From contig JACZIY010000109.1 in assembly GCA_014860845.1 (NCBI GenBank), forward strand, positions 1 through 15,650: a DNA stretch of 15,650 bases, given 5' to 3'. The DNA comes from Anaerolineaceae bacterium (GTDB taxonomy: Bacteria; Chloroflexota; Anaerolineae; Anaerolineales; Anaerolineaceae). Position 1 is the stretch's first letter. The number at the start of each line of letters is the position of its first letter. Both the position numbers and the translations under genes were made by a program. Below, one piece after another: positions 7,657 to 14,943 of the stretch. The notes under the pieces are model-generated. The model worked only from the letters and a program-made list of their open reading frames with translations, searched no databases and was not told the origin of the DNA.

Positions 7657-8256
7657 TTATTTATCCGGTTCCTCATCTGATGGATTATCCTCTTCATTAT
7701 CTTCGTCCAATCCACCAATATCGAGCGATCCCAAAAAATCTTCAAAAACTGATAATCTTTCCTCGCTGATGTCATCCTGTGGTTGTTGGGTGTTGGCTAA
7801 AGGAGCTTGCGTTTGATGAATATCGCTTTCCTGAATGTCCACTTCTGGAATAATACCAGCTGAATTCATTACCTCTTCAGATACCAGAATCTTGGCATGT
7901 GTTCGTGCAGCCAATGCCAATGCATCGGAGGGTCTTGAATCGATTTCGATTACATCACCATTGATTTCAACAATCAAATTCCCATAAAACACATCATCTT
8001 TTAGGGAAAGCACTTCCACCCTAAGCAAACGGGCGTTCATTTGATTGAAAATGTTTTTTATTAAATCATGCGTTTGAGGTCTGGATACTTCAATTTCCTG
8101 TAAGGCAATAGTAATTGACTCAGCCTCATAAGGGCCGATCCAGATAGGCAGGTAACGTTCTGCATTGATATCACGAAGAACGACGATTCTCTGTTGATTG
8201 GTCAGACTGACACGTACGCTATCGATGATTACTTCGACCATTTTTGTGTTTGACAT
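7657..8256 (-). CDS. Bifunctional nuclease (BFN/DUF151) family protein
   Basis: A 199-residue protein with the DUF151 domain at residues ~5-135: MVEVIIDSVRVSL, LPIWIGPYEAESITIAL, RPQTHDLI, and the signature DSRPSDALALAARTHAKILVSEEV. Relatives have been reported to have DNase and RNase activity. The physiological role in bacteria is unsettled. The tail (about 140-199) is variable and ends in a strongly acidic stretch (GGLDEDNEEDNPSDEEPDK). The start is secured by an ideal GGGAGGA four to five bases before the ATG. It is divergent from the response regulator and has its own promoter. Confidence 0.9.
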   Translation of the reverse strand: MSNTKMVEVIIDSVRVSLTNQQRIVVLRDINAERYLPIWIGPYEAESITIALQEIEVSRPQTHDLIKNIFNQMNARLLRVEVLSLKDDVFYGNLIVEINGDVIEIDSRPSDALALAARTHAKILVSEEVMNSAGIIPEVDIQESDIHQTQAPLANTQQPQDDISEERLSVFEDFLGSLDIGGLDEDNEEDNPSDEEPDK

Positions 8257-8294
8257 TTTTCCTCCCGCAGGGAAATGAGCGGATCCTTATCCTT

Positions 8295-8323
8295 ATTTTA
8301 ACATGGTGATACTCTGCACGCAA
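8295..8323 (-). promoter_or_regulatory. Promoter of the DUF151 nuclease gene
   Basis: Minus strand TTGCGT (8318-8323), 17-bp spacer, TAAAAT (8295-8300). A transcript starting near 8289 would leave a ~32-nt leader including the strong Shine-Dalgarno. Confidence 0.5.
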
Positions 8324-8357
8324 ATGATCGTACAGTTTGTTATTTATTAAGGTTTTG

Positions 8358-8393
8358 AGTTTTTCTTAAGATTAGCCAATCTTAAGAAAAACT
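8358..8393. repeat. Perfect 16-bp inverted repeat, 4-nt loop
   Basis: The arms 8358-8373 and 8378-8393 are exact reverse complements (AGTTTTTCTTAAGATT), separated only by AGCC. Each arm contains a CTTAAG palindrome. The element sits between the divergent promoters of the nuclease and regulator genes, ending about 28 bp before the regulator's first -10. It may be a protein-binding operator or a cruciform. A terminator role is less likely because no gene reads into it on the plus strand. The word TTAAG recurs around it at 8347, 8409 and 8415. Confidence 0.85.
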
Positions 8394-8399
8394 GTTAAC

Positions 8400-8426
8400 T
8401 TGTTTTTTTTAAGGTTAAGGTATAAT
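8400..8426 (+). promoter_or_regulatory. Candidate distal promoter (P1) of the response regulator
   Basis: A perfect TATAAT at 8421-8426 directly follows two tandem TTAAGG words (8409-8420). The -35 region is poor: the best fit, TTGTTT at 8400-8405, is only 15 bp away. A perfect -10 with a weak -35 and repeats just upstream is what an activator-dependent promoter looks like. Start near 8433. Confidence 0.45.
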
Positions 8427-8436
8427 GAATTCACTT

Positions 8437-8508
8437 ATTATTCAAATCGCCGGTATCATTTTCGGATTATGGAATTCATTAACTTTTTTTATTTGCAATT
8501 TGAATAAT
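8437..8508. repeat. 11-bp inverted repeat spanning the regulator's two promoters
   Basis: ATTATTCAAAT (8437-8447) is matched exactly by ATTTGAATAAT (8498-8508), 50 bp apart. Pairing can extend inward by GC/GC after one mismatch and outward by CAC/GTG after a small bulge. The left arm lies just after the expected P1 start and the right arm lies between the -35 and -10 of P2. It could be two half-sites of a looped operator, or a leader hairpin in the P1 transcript. Confidence 0.7.
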
Positions 8509-8520
8509 TGTGTATATAAT
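8493..8520 (+). promoter_or_regulatory. Proximal promoter (P2) of the response regulator
   Basis: TTGCAA (8493-8498), 16-bp spacer, perfect TATAAT (8515-8520). A start near 8527 leaves ~70 nt of leader before the TTG start codon at 8598. It is the better of the two candidates by match to consensus. Confidence 0.55.
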
Positions 8521-8597
8521 CGGCAAACACCGTTTTAAAAATAGCACTTTCTTAGAAGGCTTTTCTATTAATATCTTAAGAATAGGTGGTAGTGTAA

Positions 8598-9260
8598 TTG
8601 TCAGGTAAAATCTTGGTAATTGAGGGAAAAAGGGCAGAACGTTCATCGTTTGTGGGGGGGTTAACGAAAAAAGGTTTTCGCGTGATTAGTGTGCCCAGTG
8701 GGAATGCCGCATTAAATAAATTAGAAAAAGAACAACCAGACATCATTGTGATTGATGCAGATTCGATGCGAACCAGCGGAAAGCGAATCTGCCAATCATT
8801 AAGATCAGCAACCAGTAAAACCCCGATCATTTTAATACTTGGAAATGGTGTAAATGAGAAAGATGAATTTGACGCGGATATCATCATGCATTTGCCGTTC
8901 ACTTTGCAGAAATTACTCAACCGAATTAAAGTGCTGCTGCCACTAAAACCCAGTAATGATGTCATCAAATCTGGGCCGCTTGATTTGGATCTTACCAATC
9001 GATTCGTTAAAATTAATGAAAAACAAATCAGTCTGACTCCTCGTTTAACCCGGCTTCTACAAGCACTCATGCAGAAACCCGGTCAGGTTTTTGGGCGCGA
9101 TGAATTGTTTAAATTTGTATGGGAGACAGAATATATTGGTGATACCCGCACGCTGGATGTACATGTCAGTTGGTTAAGAAATCTGGTTGAGGAGGATCCA
9201 CGTCATCCAGATTTCATTAAAACGGTCAGAGGGGTTGGATACCGTCTGGATTTTGATTAG
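8598..9260 (+). CDS. Orphan OmpR/PhoB-type response regulator with degenerate receiver
   Basis: A 220-residue protein: receiver domain ~3-115 and OmpR winged-helix DNA-binding domain ~125-218 (SLTPRLTRLLQALMQKPGQVFGRDEL, RTLDVHVSWLRNLVE, FIKTVRGVGYRLD). In the receiver the phospho-acceptor position is kept (D53 in VIDAD). The acidic pair is E9-G10 instead of Asp-Asp, the conserved Thr/Ser is Leu (about 81), and the conserved Lys before Pro-Phe is Leu99 (MHLPF). Such changes are typical of atypical receivers that do not rely on normal phosphorylation. No histidine kinase is nearby. The start is TTG at 8598, directly after an in-frame stop, with AGGTGG eight bases upstream, so no longer form is possible. 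It is the only plus-strand gene in the middle of the window and is closed by a terminator. Confidence 0.9.
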   Translation: MSGKILVIEGKRAERSSFVGGLTKKGFRVISVPSGNAALNKLEKEQPDIIVIDADSMRTSGKRICQSLRSATSKTPIILILGNGVNEKDEFDADIIMHLPFTLQKLLNRIKVLLPLKPSNDVIKSGPLDLDLTNRFVKINEKQISLTPRLTRLLQALMQKPGQVFGRDELFKFVWETEYIGDTRTLDVHVSWLRNLVEEDPRHPDFIKTVRGVGYRLDFD

Positions 9261-9303
9261 TTGAACTCAATTAAATAATTTGTGTGGTAAATTCATTTTC
9301 AAT

Positions 9304-9340
9304 AAAAAAAGACTGATATCAAAGGATTTCAGTCTTTTTT
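9304..9340. terminator. Bidirectional intrinsic terminator
   Basis: Arms 9305-9320 and 9325-9340 pair over 16 positions with one mismatch (T/T). The loop is AAAG (9321-9324). A-runs on the left and T-runs on the right make a U-tract in either direction. It lies between the stop of the response regulator (9260) and the stop of the convergent beta-subunit gene (9367), and fits as shared terminator for both. Confidence 0.9.
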
Positions 9341-9366
9341 CTTGAACGTAAGAAAGAACTTTTAGA

Positions 9367-10488
9367 CTAACCCATGATTCCAAGCGTGATGGCTAGCAAT
9401 AATCCACCTGCAATAACGGAACCTAATTGACCGGCAGTATTTGCACCCATGGCATGCATCAGAATGAAGTTTTCAAAATCCTCTTCCTGAGCAGCTTGAG
9501 CAGCTAAACGCCCAGCCATTGGGAATGCACTGATACCGCAAGCTCCAATCAATGGATTAATCTTTCCACCGGATAGAACTTTCATCAGTTTACCAAACAT
9601 GAGTCCAGCAACTGTATCCAACACAAAAGCAAATAAACCGATCAGCAGAATGCCAAGTGTCTTTACATTTAAGAAAGAACTACCAATCATTGTCGCACCT
9701 ACGGCCAGACCCAAAAACAAAGTTGAGACATTTATTAATTCGTTTTGAGCGGATTTGTTAAGACGATCAACAACACCTGATTCTTTTAAGAGATTTCCAA
9801 GCATCAGCGTCGCAATAAGTGGTGCTGCATCAGGAGCCAACAAGCTGATGATGATAGTGATGACGATTGGAAAAGCAATTACTGCTTTATTTGATACAGG
9901 TTTTGCGGAATACTCCATCCGAATTAAGCGTTCTTTTCGGGTTGTCAGGAGTTTCATCAATGGAATTTGGATCACCGGGATTAAGCTCATATAGGAATAA
10001 GCTGCTACAGCAACAGGAGCCAGGATTTCGGGAGCTATTTTGGTTGTAACAAAAATTGCTGTTGGACCATCTATAGCACCAATTGTTCCGATTGCAGCAG
10101 CTTCATTCAAAGGGAATCCCAATGCTAAAGCAACCATTAATGCACCGTAAATCCCAAATTGACCTGCAGCCCCTAATAAAACCATTCTGGGCATAGAAAG
10201 CAACGGTCGAAAATCAATCATTGCTCCGACACCAATAAAAATTAAGAGAGGGAATAATTCGGTTTTAATGCCTGCGTCATAAATGACTTTGAAAACACCA
10301 TGTTCAGCAGACATACCTAAGTTCGCTAAAATACAACCAAAACCAATCGGAAGTAATAATACAGGTTCATATTCTTTGATAATTGCCAGAGCAATTAAAG
10401 TTAAACCAATCAGTATCATTACCCCGTTTTGCCAGGTAAATGACGAAAAGCCACGGGTAATTTCAGTAAGTAATTGGGTAAAATCCAT
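9367..10488 (-). CDS. Sodium-translocating decarboxylase, beta subunit (OadB/MmdB/GcdB)
   Basis: A 373-residue polytopic membrane protein of family length. It decarboxylates the carboxybiotin delivered by the carrier subunit and couples this to Na+ export. Residues known to matter in Klebsiella OadB can be aligned: Asp203 with D140 in IDGPTAIF, Tyr229 with about Y166 in AYSYMSL, and Asn373/Gly377/Ser382 with N311, G315 and S320 in NPLIGACGIS. The conserved GVGAMIDFRPLL and GANTAGQLGS segments are also present. Start ATG 10488 follows a perfect GGAGG with 6-nt spacing, 12 nt after the biotin carrier stop. Last gene of the operon, ended by the terminator at 9304-9340. The acyl-CoA partner is set by the carboxyltransferase, so the symbol is left open. 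Confidence 0.95.
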   Translation of the reverse strand: MDFTQLLTEITRGFSSFTWQNGVMILIGLTLIALAIIKEYEPVLLLPIGFGCILANLGMSAEHGVFKVIYDAGIKTELFPLLIFIGVGAMIDFRPLLSMPRMVLLGAAGQFGIYGALMVALALGFPLNEAAAIGTIGAIDGPTAIFVTTKIAPEILAPVAVAAYSYMSLIPVIQIPLMKLLTTRKERLIRMEYSAKPVSNKAVIAFPIVITIIISLLAPDAAPLIATLMLGNLLKESGVVDRLNKSAQNELINVSTLFLGLAVGATMIGSSFLNVKTLGILLIGLFAFVLDTVAGLMFGKLMKVLSGGKINPLIGACGISAFPMAGRLAAQAAQEEDFENFILMHAMGANTAGQLGSVIAGGLLLAITLGIMG

Positions 10489-10500
10489 GAATAGCCTCCA

Positions 10501-10941
10501 CTAATCAGCGAAGTCTAGTAAAACATGGTTGTGTGGAACTTGATCACCTACCGAAACAAAAATCCGTTCGATTTTTCCGTCACGAGTTGCTCGGATAGCA
10601 TTTTTCATTTTCATCGCTTCTAGGATCAACAATTCCTGGCCATTTTTGACTTCCTCACCTTCCCGCACTTTAATCGAATCAATTACACCTGGAATTGGCG
10701 CAAGGACTGATTTGCCGCTGACTGAAACTGCAGCAGCTGCTGGTTTGGGTGTTACTCGTACCGGAGCAGGTGCTGGAGATTTAACGGATGCAGGTGTGGT
10801 AACAACTGGTTTTACGACCTGGGTTTCTTCAAGAAACACTTCAAATGTTTCTCCATTTACTGTTGCCAGAATTGGGCGAGATTCCAAATCGTCTATTTCC
10901 ACTTCATAAGTTTCATTTTCAATCTTGATTTTCATTTTCAT
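10501..10941 (-). CDS. Biotin carboxyl carrier subunit of the decarboxylase
   Basis: A 146-residue carrier protein. An N-terminal MKIKIENETYEVEI strand region is followed by a Pro/Ala-rich flexible linker (about 48-75, PAPAPVRVTPKPAAAA), then the biotinyl domain ending at 146. The biotinylated lysine is K111 in ILEAMKMKN. The carrier shuttles CO2 from the carboxyltransferase to the membrane beta subunit. The start ATG 10941 overlaps the OadG-type stop (ATGA) and has GAGG upstream. A longer in-frame reading back to 11019 would lie inside the preceding gene and is rejected. Corresponds to MmdC-type gamma subunits. Confidence 0.93.
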   Translation of the reverse strand: MKMKIKIENETYEVEIDDLESRPILATVNGETFEVFLEETQVVKPVVTTPASVKSPAPAPVRVTPKPAAAAVSVSGKSVLAPIPGVIDSIKVREGEEVKNGQELLILEAMKMKNAIRATRDGKIERIFVSVGDQVPHNHVLLDFAD

Positions 10942-11312
10942 TTTGTAGTCCCTCGAGATTTTCGATTTAATAAAGCAGCACTTTGATTTAGAACTTGGGA
11001 TCTTCTTGATGATTGCCAAGCACTGATTGAGCCAGATTCTTGTGGTTTGATAATGGGAAACTGCTTCTGAAGGCTCATAGCAATTGCAACAGCAACTGAA
11101 GCAACATGATGTAGCCGTTGATGTTTAGCATCACTTTCGATTACAGTCTCTTCTTCGATGTTTTTCTCAACATTAACAGATACTATTTTTGTTGGTTTGT
11201 CATTTGTGATGCGGACTAGCAAATACATTAATGCCCACAAAAAAAGAATTGCCAAAAAAACCAATCCCATTCCAATAGCAGTTATAAGTAAACCTTGAGT
11301 AATTGGATTCAC
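10938..11312 (-). CDS. OadG/MmdD-type small membrane subunit of the decarboxylase
   Basis: A 124-residue protein with one N-terminal transmembrane helix (about 7-35, GLLITAIGMGLVFLAILFLWALMYLLV), a variable charged linker, and a C-terminal soluble segment (SAWQSSRRSQVLNQSAALLNRKSRG) typical of OadG-family subunits. In known pumps this subunit holds the carboxyltransferase to the membrane beta subunit. It starts with GTG at 11312, supported by AGGAG six bases upstream, and ends overlapping the biotin carrier ATG. Ten bases separate it from the carboxyltransferase stop. Confidence 0.85.
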   Translation of the reverse strand: MNPITQGLLITAIGMGLVFLAILFLWALMYLLVRITNDKPTKIVSVNVEKNIEEETVIESDAKHQRLHHVASVAVAIAMSLQKQFPIIKPQESGSISAWQSSRRSQVLNQSAALLNRKSRGTTK

Positions 11313-11322
11313 GCGATTCTCC

Positions 11323-12873
11323 TTAAAGTGGAATATTACCGTGTTTACGGGCTGGCAAACTTACTGCTTTATCCTTAATGGCATGAAGAGCAAGAATGAT
11401 TCTTTGTCTGGTTTCACGAGGTTCAATCACATCATCGACATAACCGGCTCTTGCAGCAGCATATGGATTAAGAAAAGTCTGACGATATTCTTCCGTTAAT
11501 CTTTCTCTTTCAGCATTTGGATCTGCTGCTTCTTTAATTTGTCTACCATAAAGAATATTGACTGCTCCTCCAGGACCCATGACTGCTATTTCAGCACTTG
11601 GCCAGGCCAAGGTAACATCGGTTCCGATAAATTTTGAGCTTAGCACAACATAAGCTCCACCATATGACTTTCTTGTAGTTACTGAAATTTTTGGAACGGT
11701 GGATTCAGAATATGCAAAGAGCACTTTTGCTCCATGTCGAATAACGCCATTATGTTCCTGGTTAACCCCGGGTAAGAAGCCAGGAGAATCAACGAATGTG
11801 ATTACAGGAATATTGAAAGCATCACACATTCGAACAAAACGAGCAATTTTATCTGCGGAGTTGATATCCATTACGCCAGCTAATTGACTGGGTTCCTGAG
11901 AAACAATCCCTACAGACATCCCATCCATTCTGGCCAATCCAACGATCGCATTTTGTGCAAATGTTGTTTGTAACTCAAGGAATGAACCTTTGTCGACAAT
12001 TAATTCAATCGCTTCATGCATGCTGTAGGGTGCGTTGGGATCCAATGGAACCAGGCTATTCAATGCTTCTTCCGCGCGGTTTGGATCATCATCGGTGGGA
12101 AGTACAGGAGGGTTTTCTGCATTGTTGGATGGAAAATAAGATACCGCTTGACGGGCTAATTCAAGAGCTTCTTTCTCGTCCTGCCCAACCAGATGGGCTA
12201 ACCCACTTAACCCCAAATGAACTTGCGCTCCACCAAGACTTTCAAAATCAACATCTTCACCGGTGACTGACTTAATTACTTGCGGACCGGTTAAGAACAT
12301 ATAGGATTGTTTATCAACCATAATTATCAGGTCGGTTACCGCAGGAGAATAGACAGCGCCTCCTGCGCACGGTCCTAATATTACGCTGATCTGTGGAATA
12401 ACACCTGAGTAAATCGCGTTACGTTTAAAGATTTCAGCATATGCACCTAAGCTATAAACACCTTCCTGAATTCTTGCTCCACCTGAATCAAGCATACCAA
12501 TCACAGGACAGCCAGTACTGGCGGCAAGATCCATTAATCGGGCAATTTTCTTTCCTTGCATTTCTCCAAGCGAACCTCCCTGGATTGTAAAATCCTGGGA
12601 GTATACGTATACAGTTCTATTATTGATTTGGCCAAAACCTGTGACCACACCATCAGTCATCTCGTCGCCCGAACCCCCCATATGATCTCCACGTTGAACT
12701 GTGTAAGGTTCTAATTCGTAAAATGTACCGGGATCAAGGAGTAGTTCAATTCGTTCGCGTGCGAATAATTTACCTTTAGAATGTTGTGACGCGATCCGTT
12801 TTTCTCCACCACCAAGCTTAGACTGTTTGCGTTTTTCACGCAACTCAAGGATACGGGGATCTATTTCTTGCAT
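11323..12873 (-). CDS. mmdA: Carboxyltransferase (alpha) subunit, methylmalonyl-CoA decarboxylase-like
   Basis: A 516-residue biotin-dependent carboxyltransferase of the propionyl-CoA carboxylase beta / methylmalonyl-CoA decarboxylase alpha family, full length. It moves the carboxyl group between acyl-CoA and biotin. N-terminal half: GGGEKRI..QH.KGKL.ARERI, SGGARIQEG (130-138) and GPCAGGAVYSP (167-177). C-terminal half: VDSPGFLPGVNQE, RKSYGGAYVVLSSK and AEIAVMGPGGAV. Ends in RKHGNIPL, as many family members do. Gene order with small subunit, biotin carrier and Na+ pump beta subunit points to a decarboxylase. Sequence alone does not exclude glutaconyl-CoA or a carboxylase. ATG 12873 has GAGGAG at ideal distance. 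Confidence 0.9.
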   Translation of the reverse strand: MQEIDPRILELREKRKQSKLGGGEKRIASQHSKGKLFARERIELLLDPGTFYELEPYTVQRGDHMGGSGDEMTDGVVTGFGQINNRTVYVYSQDFTIQGGSLGEMQGKKIARLMDLAASTGCPVIGMLDSGGARIQEGVYSLGAYAEIFKRNAIYSGVIPQISVILGPCAGGAVYSPAVTDLIIMVDKQSYMFLTGPQVIKSVTGEDVDFESLGGAQVHLGLSGLAHLVGQDEKEALELARQAVSYFPSNNAENPPVLPTDDDPNRAEEALNSLVPLDPNAPYSMHEAIELIVDKGSFLELQTTFAQNAIVGLARMDGMSVGIVSQEPSQLAGVMDINSADKIARFVRMCDAFNIPVITFVDSPGFLPGVNQEHNGVIRHGAKVLFAYSESTVPKISVTTRKSYGGAYVVLSSKFIGTDVTLAWPSAEIAVMGPGGAVNILYGRQIKEAADPNAERERLTEEYRQTFLNPYAAARAGYVDDVIEPRETRQRIILALHAIKDKAVSLPARKHGNIPL

Positions 12874-12902
12874 AAGTTCTCCTCTTTCAATCTGATAAAT
12901 TT

Positions 12903-12926
12903 CCGTTTGATAGTGATGTCAAACGG
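12903..12926. repeat. 8-bp palindrome in the leader of the pump operon (operator-like)
   Basis: CCGTTTGA (12903-12910) and TCAAACGG (12919-12926) are perfect reverse complements around an 8-bp centre. The element lies just downstream of the expected transcription start (~12930), where a repressor would block transcription. It could equally fold in the mRNA leader. Confidence 0.6.
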
Positions 12927-12935
12927 TGCCAATAA

Positions 12936-12963
12936 AGTATAGGTGTTCTGCCAAAGTTGTCAT
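12936..12963 (-). promoter_or_regulatory. Promoter of the sodium pump operon
   Basis: On the minus strand ATGACA (12958-12963), 16-bp spacer, TATACT (12936-12941): each hexamer differs from consensus at one base. Transcript start near 12930 and a ~57-nt leader to the carboxyltransferase ATG. Confidence 0.5.
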
Positions 12964-12976
12964 ACAACTAACACCT
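12941..12976. repeat. Nested inverted repeats over the pump promoter
   Basis: AGGTGTT (12941-12947) pairs with AACACCT (12970-12976). Inside lies AGTTGT/ACAACT (12955-12960 and 12964-12969) around CAT. The outer arms flank the spacer and -35, and the inner dyad overlaps the -35 hexamer, as expected of binding sites for a regulator. Confidence 0.5.
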
Positions 12977-13033
12977 GAGTCTATTTTAGCCTTAATGGGG
13001 TGAATGTGACAATATATTTCGGTTACATTCTTG

Positions 13034-13085
13034 GTGATTTTCTTCCTTATAATAATTTATTTGTATATTAAAGGAAGAAAATCAC
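13034..13085. repeat. 15-bp perfect inverted repeat immediately after the VanW gene
   Basis: Arms 13034-13048 and 13071-13085 are exact reverse complements (GTGATTTTCTTCCTT), with a 22-nt AT-rich loop. It begins one base after the VanW-family stop codon on the minus strand. No U-run follows on either strand, so it is not a standard intrinsic terminator. It may stabilise or process the 3' end of the mRNA. The rest of the 213-bp gap (12874-13086) holds the pump promoter. Confidence 0.8.
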
Positions 13086-13086
13086 A

Positions 13087-14943
13087 TTATTCTTCAGATT
13101 CGGATGTTGGGATTTCAGTACCTGGGCCATATTCAAATACAGCCTGCCAGGGGCGATAGCGGGTGAAGATGGTATCCGTTATGATTACTTCACCATTTCT
13201 GGTGACTGTTCTGGAGACGGTAACATCCGCACCATCAGCCGCCCAATCAATTTGTTTCATCTGGCCTTCACTCAGATCAAGGTTTTCAACATATTTAGGT
13301 TCAGGTGCTTCAACGACATTGGTTACCCCAGAAGTTGACCAGTCGACCTCTCTGCCATCCGACGTTGAATAGAATTTCCAGACAATACTTGAATACGTTG
13401 GGTTGACATAGGTCTCCATCAGTAACCAGTTATTGGTATCGTTGGTGAACTTGAAATCAACGATGGGTACGAAAACAGTCGCGTCTAACCCAGCCAGGCG
13501 TTGGTCAATTCGATTGCCGGCTACCTTTTCATAATATGAAACTCGATAGGCGTGTGGGTAACGCTCCACGATCGGGAACCCGGAAAAGAATGCTGCTCGA
13601 AACAATGTGGTACTTACCTGGCAAACACCACCACCCACACCCTGAATGGTTTGCCCACCGGCAATGATTAATGCCTCTGCATACCCATTTTCCAGTGTAA
13701 TGTCTCCCAAAGCTTCTGCCATGGAGAAGGTAGCACCTGGGGGCACCATAACGCCATGAAACTTGCTGGAGGCAACTGTGATGTTCTTTACACGGTCTGC
13801 ACTGGAACCATAGAAATAAGATACCTCTTCATGAATCAATTCGGTTACTCCTAAATCAGCCCCTTTTACATCATTGGTCAGGAATGGTTTGTTGATATCA
13901 AAAACCAGTGGAATCTCATGGCTATTTTCAGTCACAATTTGCTGTTGGATAATTTTAATTGTTTCCTCAATATTCAATTCTCTTCCAATGACGGCTGATT
14001 CAATCACCTCTAATTCGCGGGTTTCATCATTGAAAATATAATGGGCGTCTTTGGGATTAAGTTTTAATGAAGGGGAAATTTTATTTAGAAAATCATATAG
14101 AAATTGGCTATTAATGCCTACCTGATAACGGTTTCCGTCTCCATCAATGATGCGTTCTATGCTAAGATTTGCAGCAAGTGTATTGACATCAAATTCCCAC
14201 GGACTCCCTTCCGTATTTTCAGCGGTTAATACGAGAGGTTTACTCAATATTTTTTTTGCCAGAGCTGCTTGCTCTTCTACATCTAATATATAGGGTGGAG
14301 TCTCTTCAATCACGAGCTCAACCATTCCATCCTGCATTTTCGTTAATAAAAGCCCGATTTTCTTGATGCTAGCATCAATATTGACTGTTCTGCCAATCTG
14401 GCCGCTACGAACCTGTACTTCTGCCCCATTCAGACCTAATTCGGCTTCAATGACTGGTTTGTCGATCAAACTAGCCACCTGTTTGACCTGCATGTAAGCG
14501 ACCCGTTCGTCAAACACAAAACTGGGTGAAATACTTTGCCCATTTCGCCATGCCAACCATTGTTCATTTAATCGGACAATTAAATTCCCTTCGCGACCAA
14601 TCTCAAAGGCATGCGCAGCTGTCGATTCAGGATCCATGAACATCCCAAGTTGAGCTGGGGAGAGCAACCAGGTTTGTTCACCGTCTCTTAATAATATTCG
14701 ACCCTCTTCAAGGTATGAAACCTGCTCGTTCAGGATCAATGCAGCTTCCTGCGGGGTCATACCACCAACATCAATTCCAGAGACTGAAACACCAGGCGTA
14801 ATACGACCGGCAAGCCAGACCTGAATCCCTAAACCAAAAGCGATTAATAATCCGGTACCGATGATACAGCCGGCGAATATGGCAATCAGAATTTGCTCTA
14901 AAACCGGTAAAGTCTTTTTTTGTTGGTATGTAATACTTGTCAT
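13087..14943 (-). CDS. Membrane-anchored VanW-family protein with G5-like C-terminus
   Basis: A 618-residue envelope protein. One N-terminal membrane anchor (about 17-42) is followed by GVSVSGIDVGGMTPQEAALIL and long repeated segments of the PG_binding_4 type (roughly 50-360). Next is a VanW domain (~365-495) with the signature GGGVCQVSTTLF (437-448), and a C-terminal G5-like domain (~542-605, ending ITDTIFTRYRPWQAVF). Such proteins sit outside the membrane and are thought to contact peptidoglycan. Despite the name, a role in vancomycin resistance is not established and no van genes lie nearby. ATG 14943 is preferred to TTG 14949; the Shine-Dalgarno is weak for either (GGA, 6 nt before the ATG). 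It has its own promoter and is divergent from the rRNA operon. Confidence 0.88.
   Translation of the reverse strand: MTSITYQQKKTLPVLEQILIAIFAGCIIGTGLLIAFGLGIQVWLAGRITPGVSVSGIDVGGMTPQEAALILNEQVSYLEEGRILLRDGEQTWLLSPAQLGMFMDPESTAAHAFEIGREGNLIVRLNEQWLAWRNGQSISPSFVFDERVAYMQVKQVASLIDKPVIEAELGLNGAEVQVRSGQIGRTVNIDASIKKIGLLLTKMQDGMVELVIEETPPYILDVEEQAALAKKILSKPLVLTAENTEGSPWEFDVNTLAANLSIERIIDGDGNRYQVGINSQFLYDFLNKISPSLKLNPKDAHYIFNDETRELEVIESAVIGRELNIEETIKIIQQQIVTENSHEIPLVFDINKPFLTNDVKGADLGVTELIHEEVSYFYGSSADRVKNITVASSKFHGVMVPPGATFSMAEALGDITLENGYAEALIIAGGQTIQGVGGGVCQVSTTLFRAAFFSGFPIVERYPHAYRVSYYEKVAGNRIDQRLAGLDATVFVPIVDFKFTNDTNNWLLMETYVNPTYSSIVWKFYSTSDGREVDWSTSGVTNVVEAPEPKYVENLDLSEGQMKQIDWAADGADVTVSRTVTRNGEVIITDTIFTRYRPWQAVFEYGPGTEIPTSESEE

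Noticed and set aside
8576..9070. 164-codon open frame antisense to the response regulator
   Set aside because: It is the shadow of a strongly supported gene on the other strand and shows no recognisable domain.
10942..11019. Upstream extension of the biotin carrier protein
   Set aside because: The extra residues lie wholly inside the OadG-type gene in another frame and are basic, not family-like. The ATGA junction with good ribosome site at 10941 is the better start.
11955..12266. 103-codon plus-strand frame inside the carboxyltransferase gene
   Set aside because: It is antisense to conserved coding sequence and has no ribosome site or domain.
13087..14943. Vancomycin resistance determinant
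   Set aside because: VanW-domain proteins are widespread wall proteins. No ligase, dehydrogenase, dipeptidase or VanRS genes are near.
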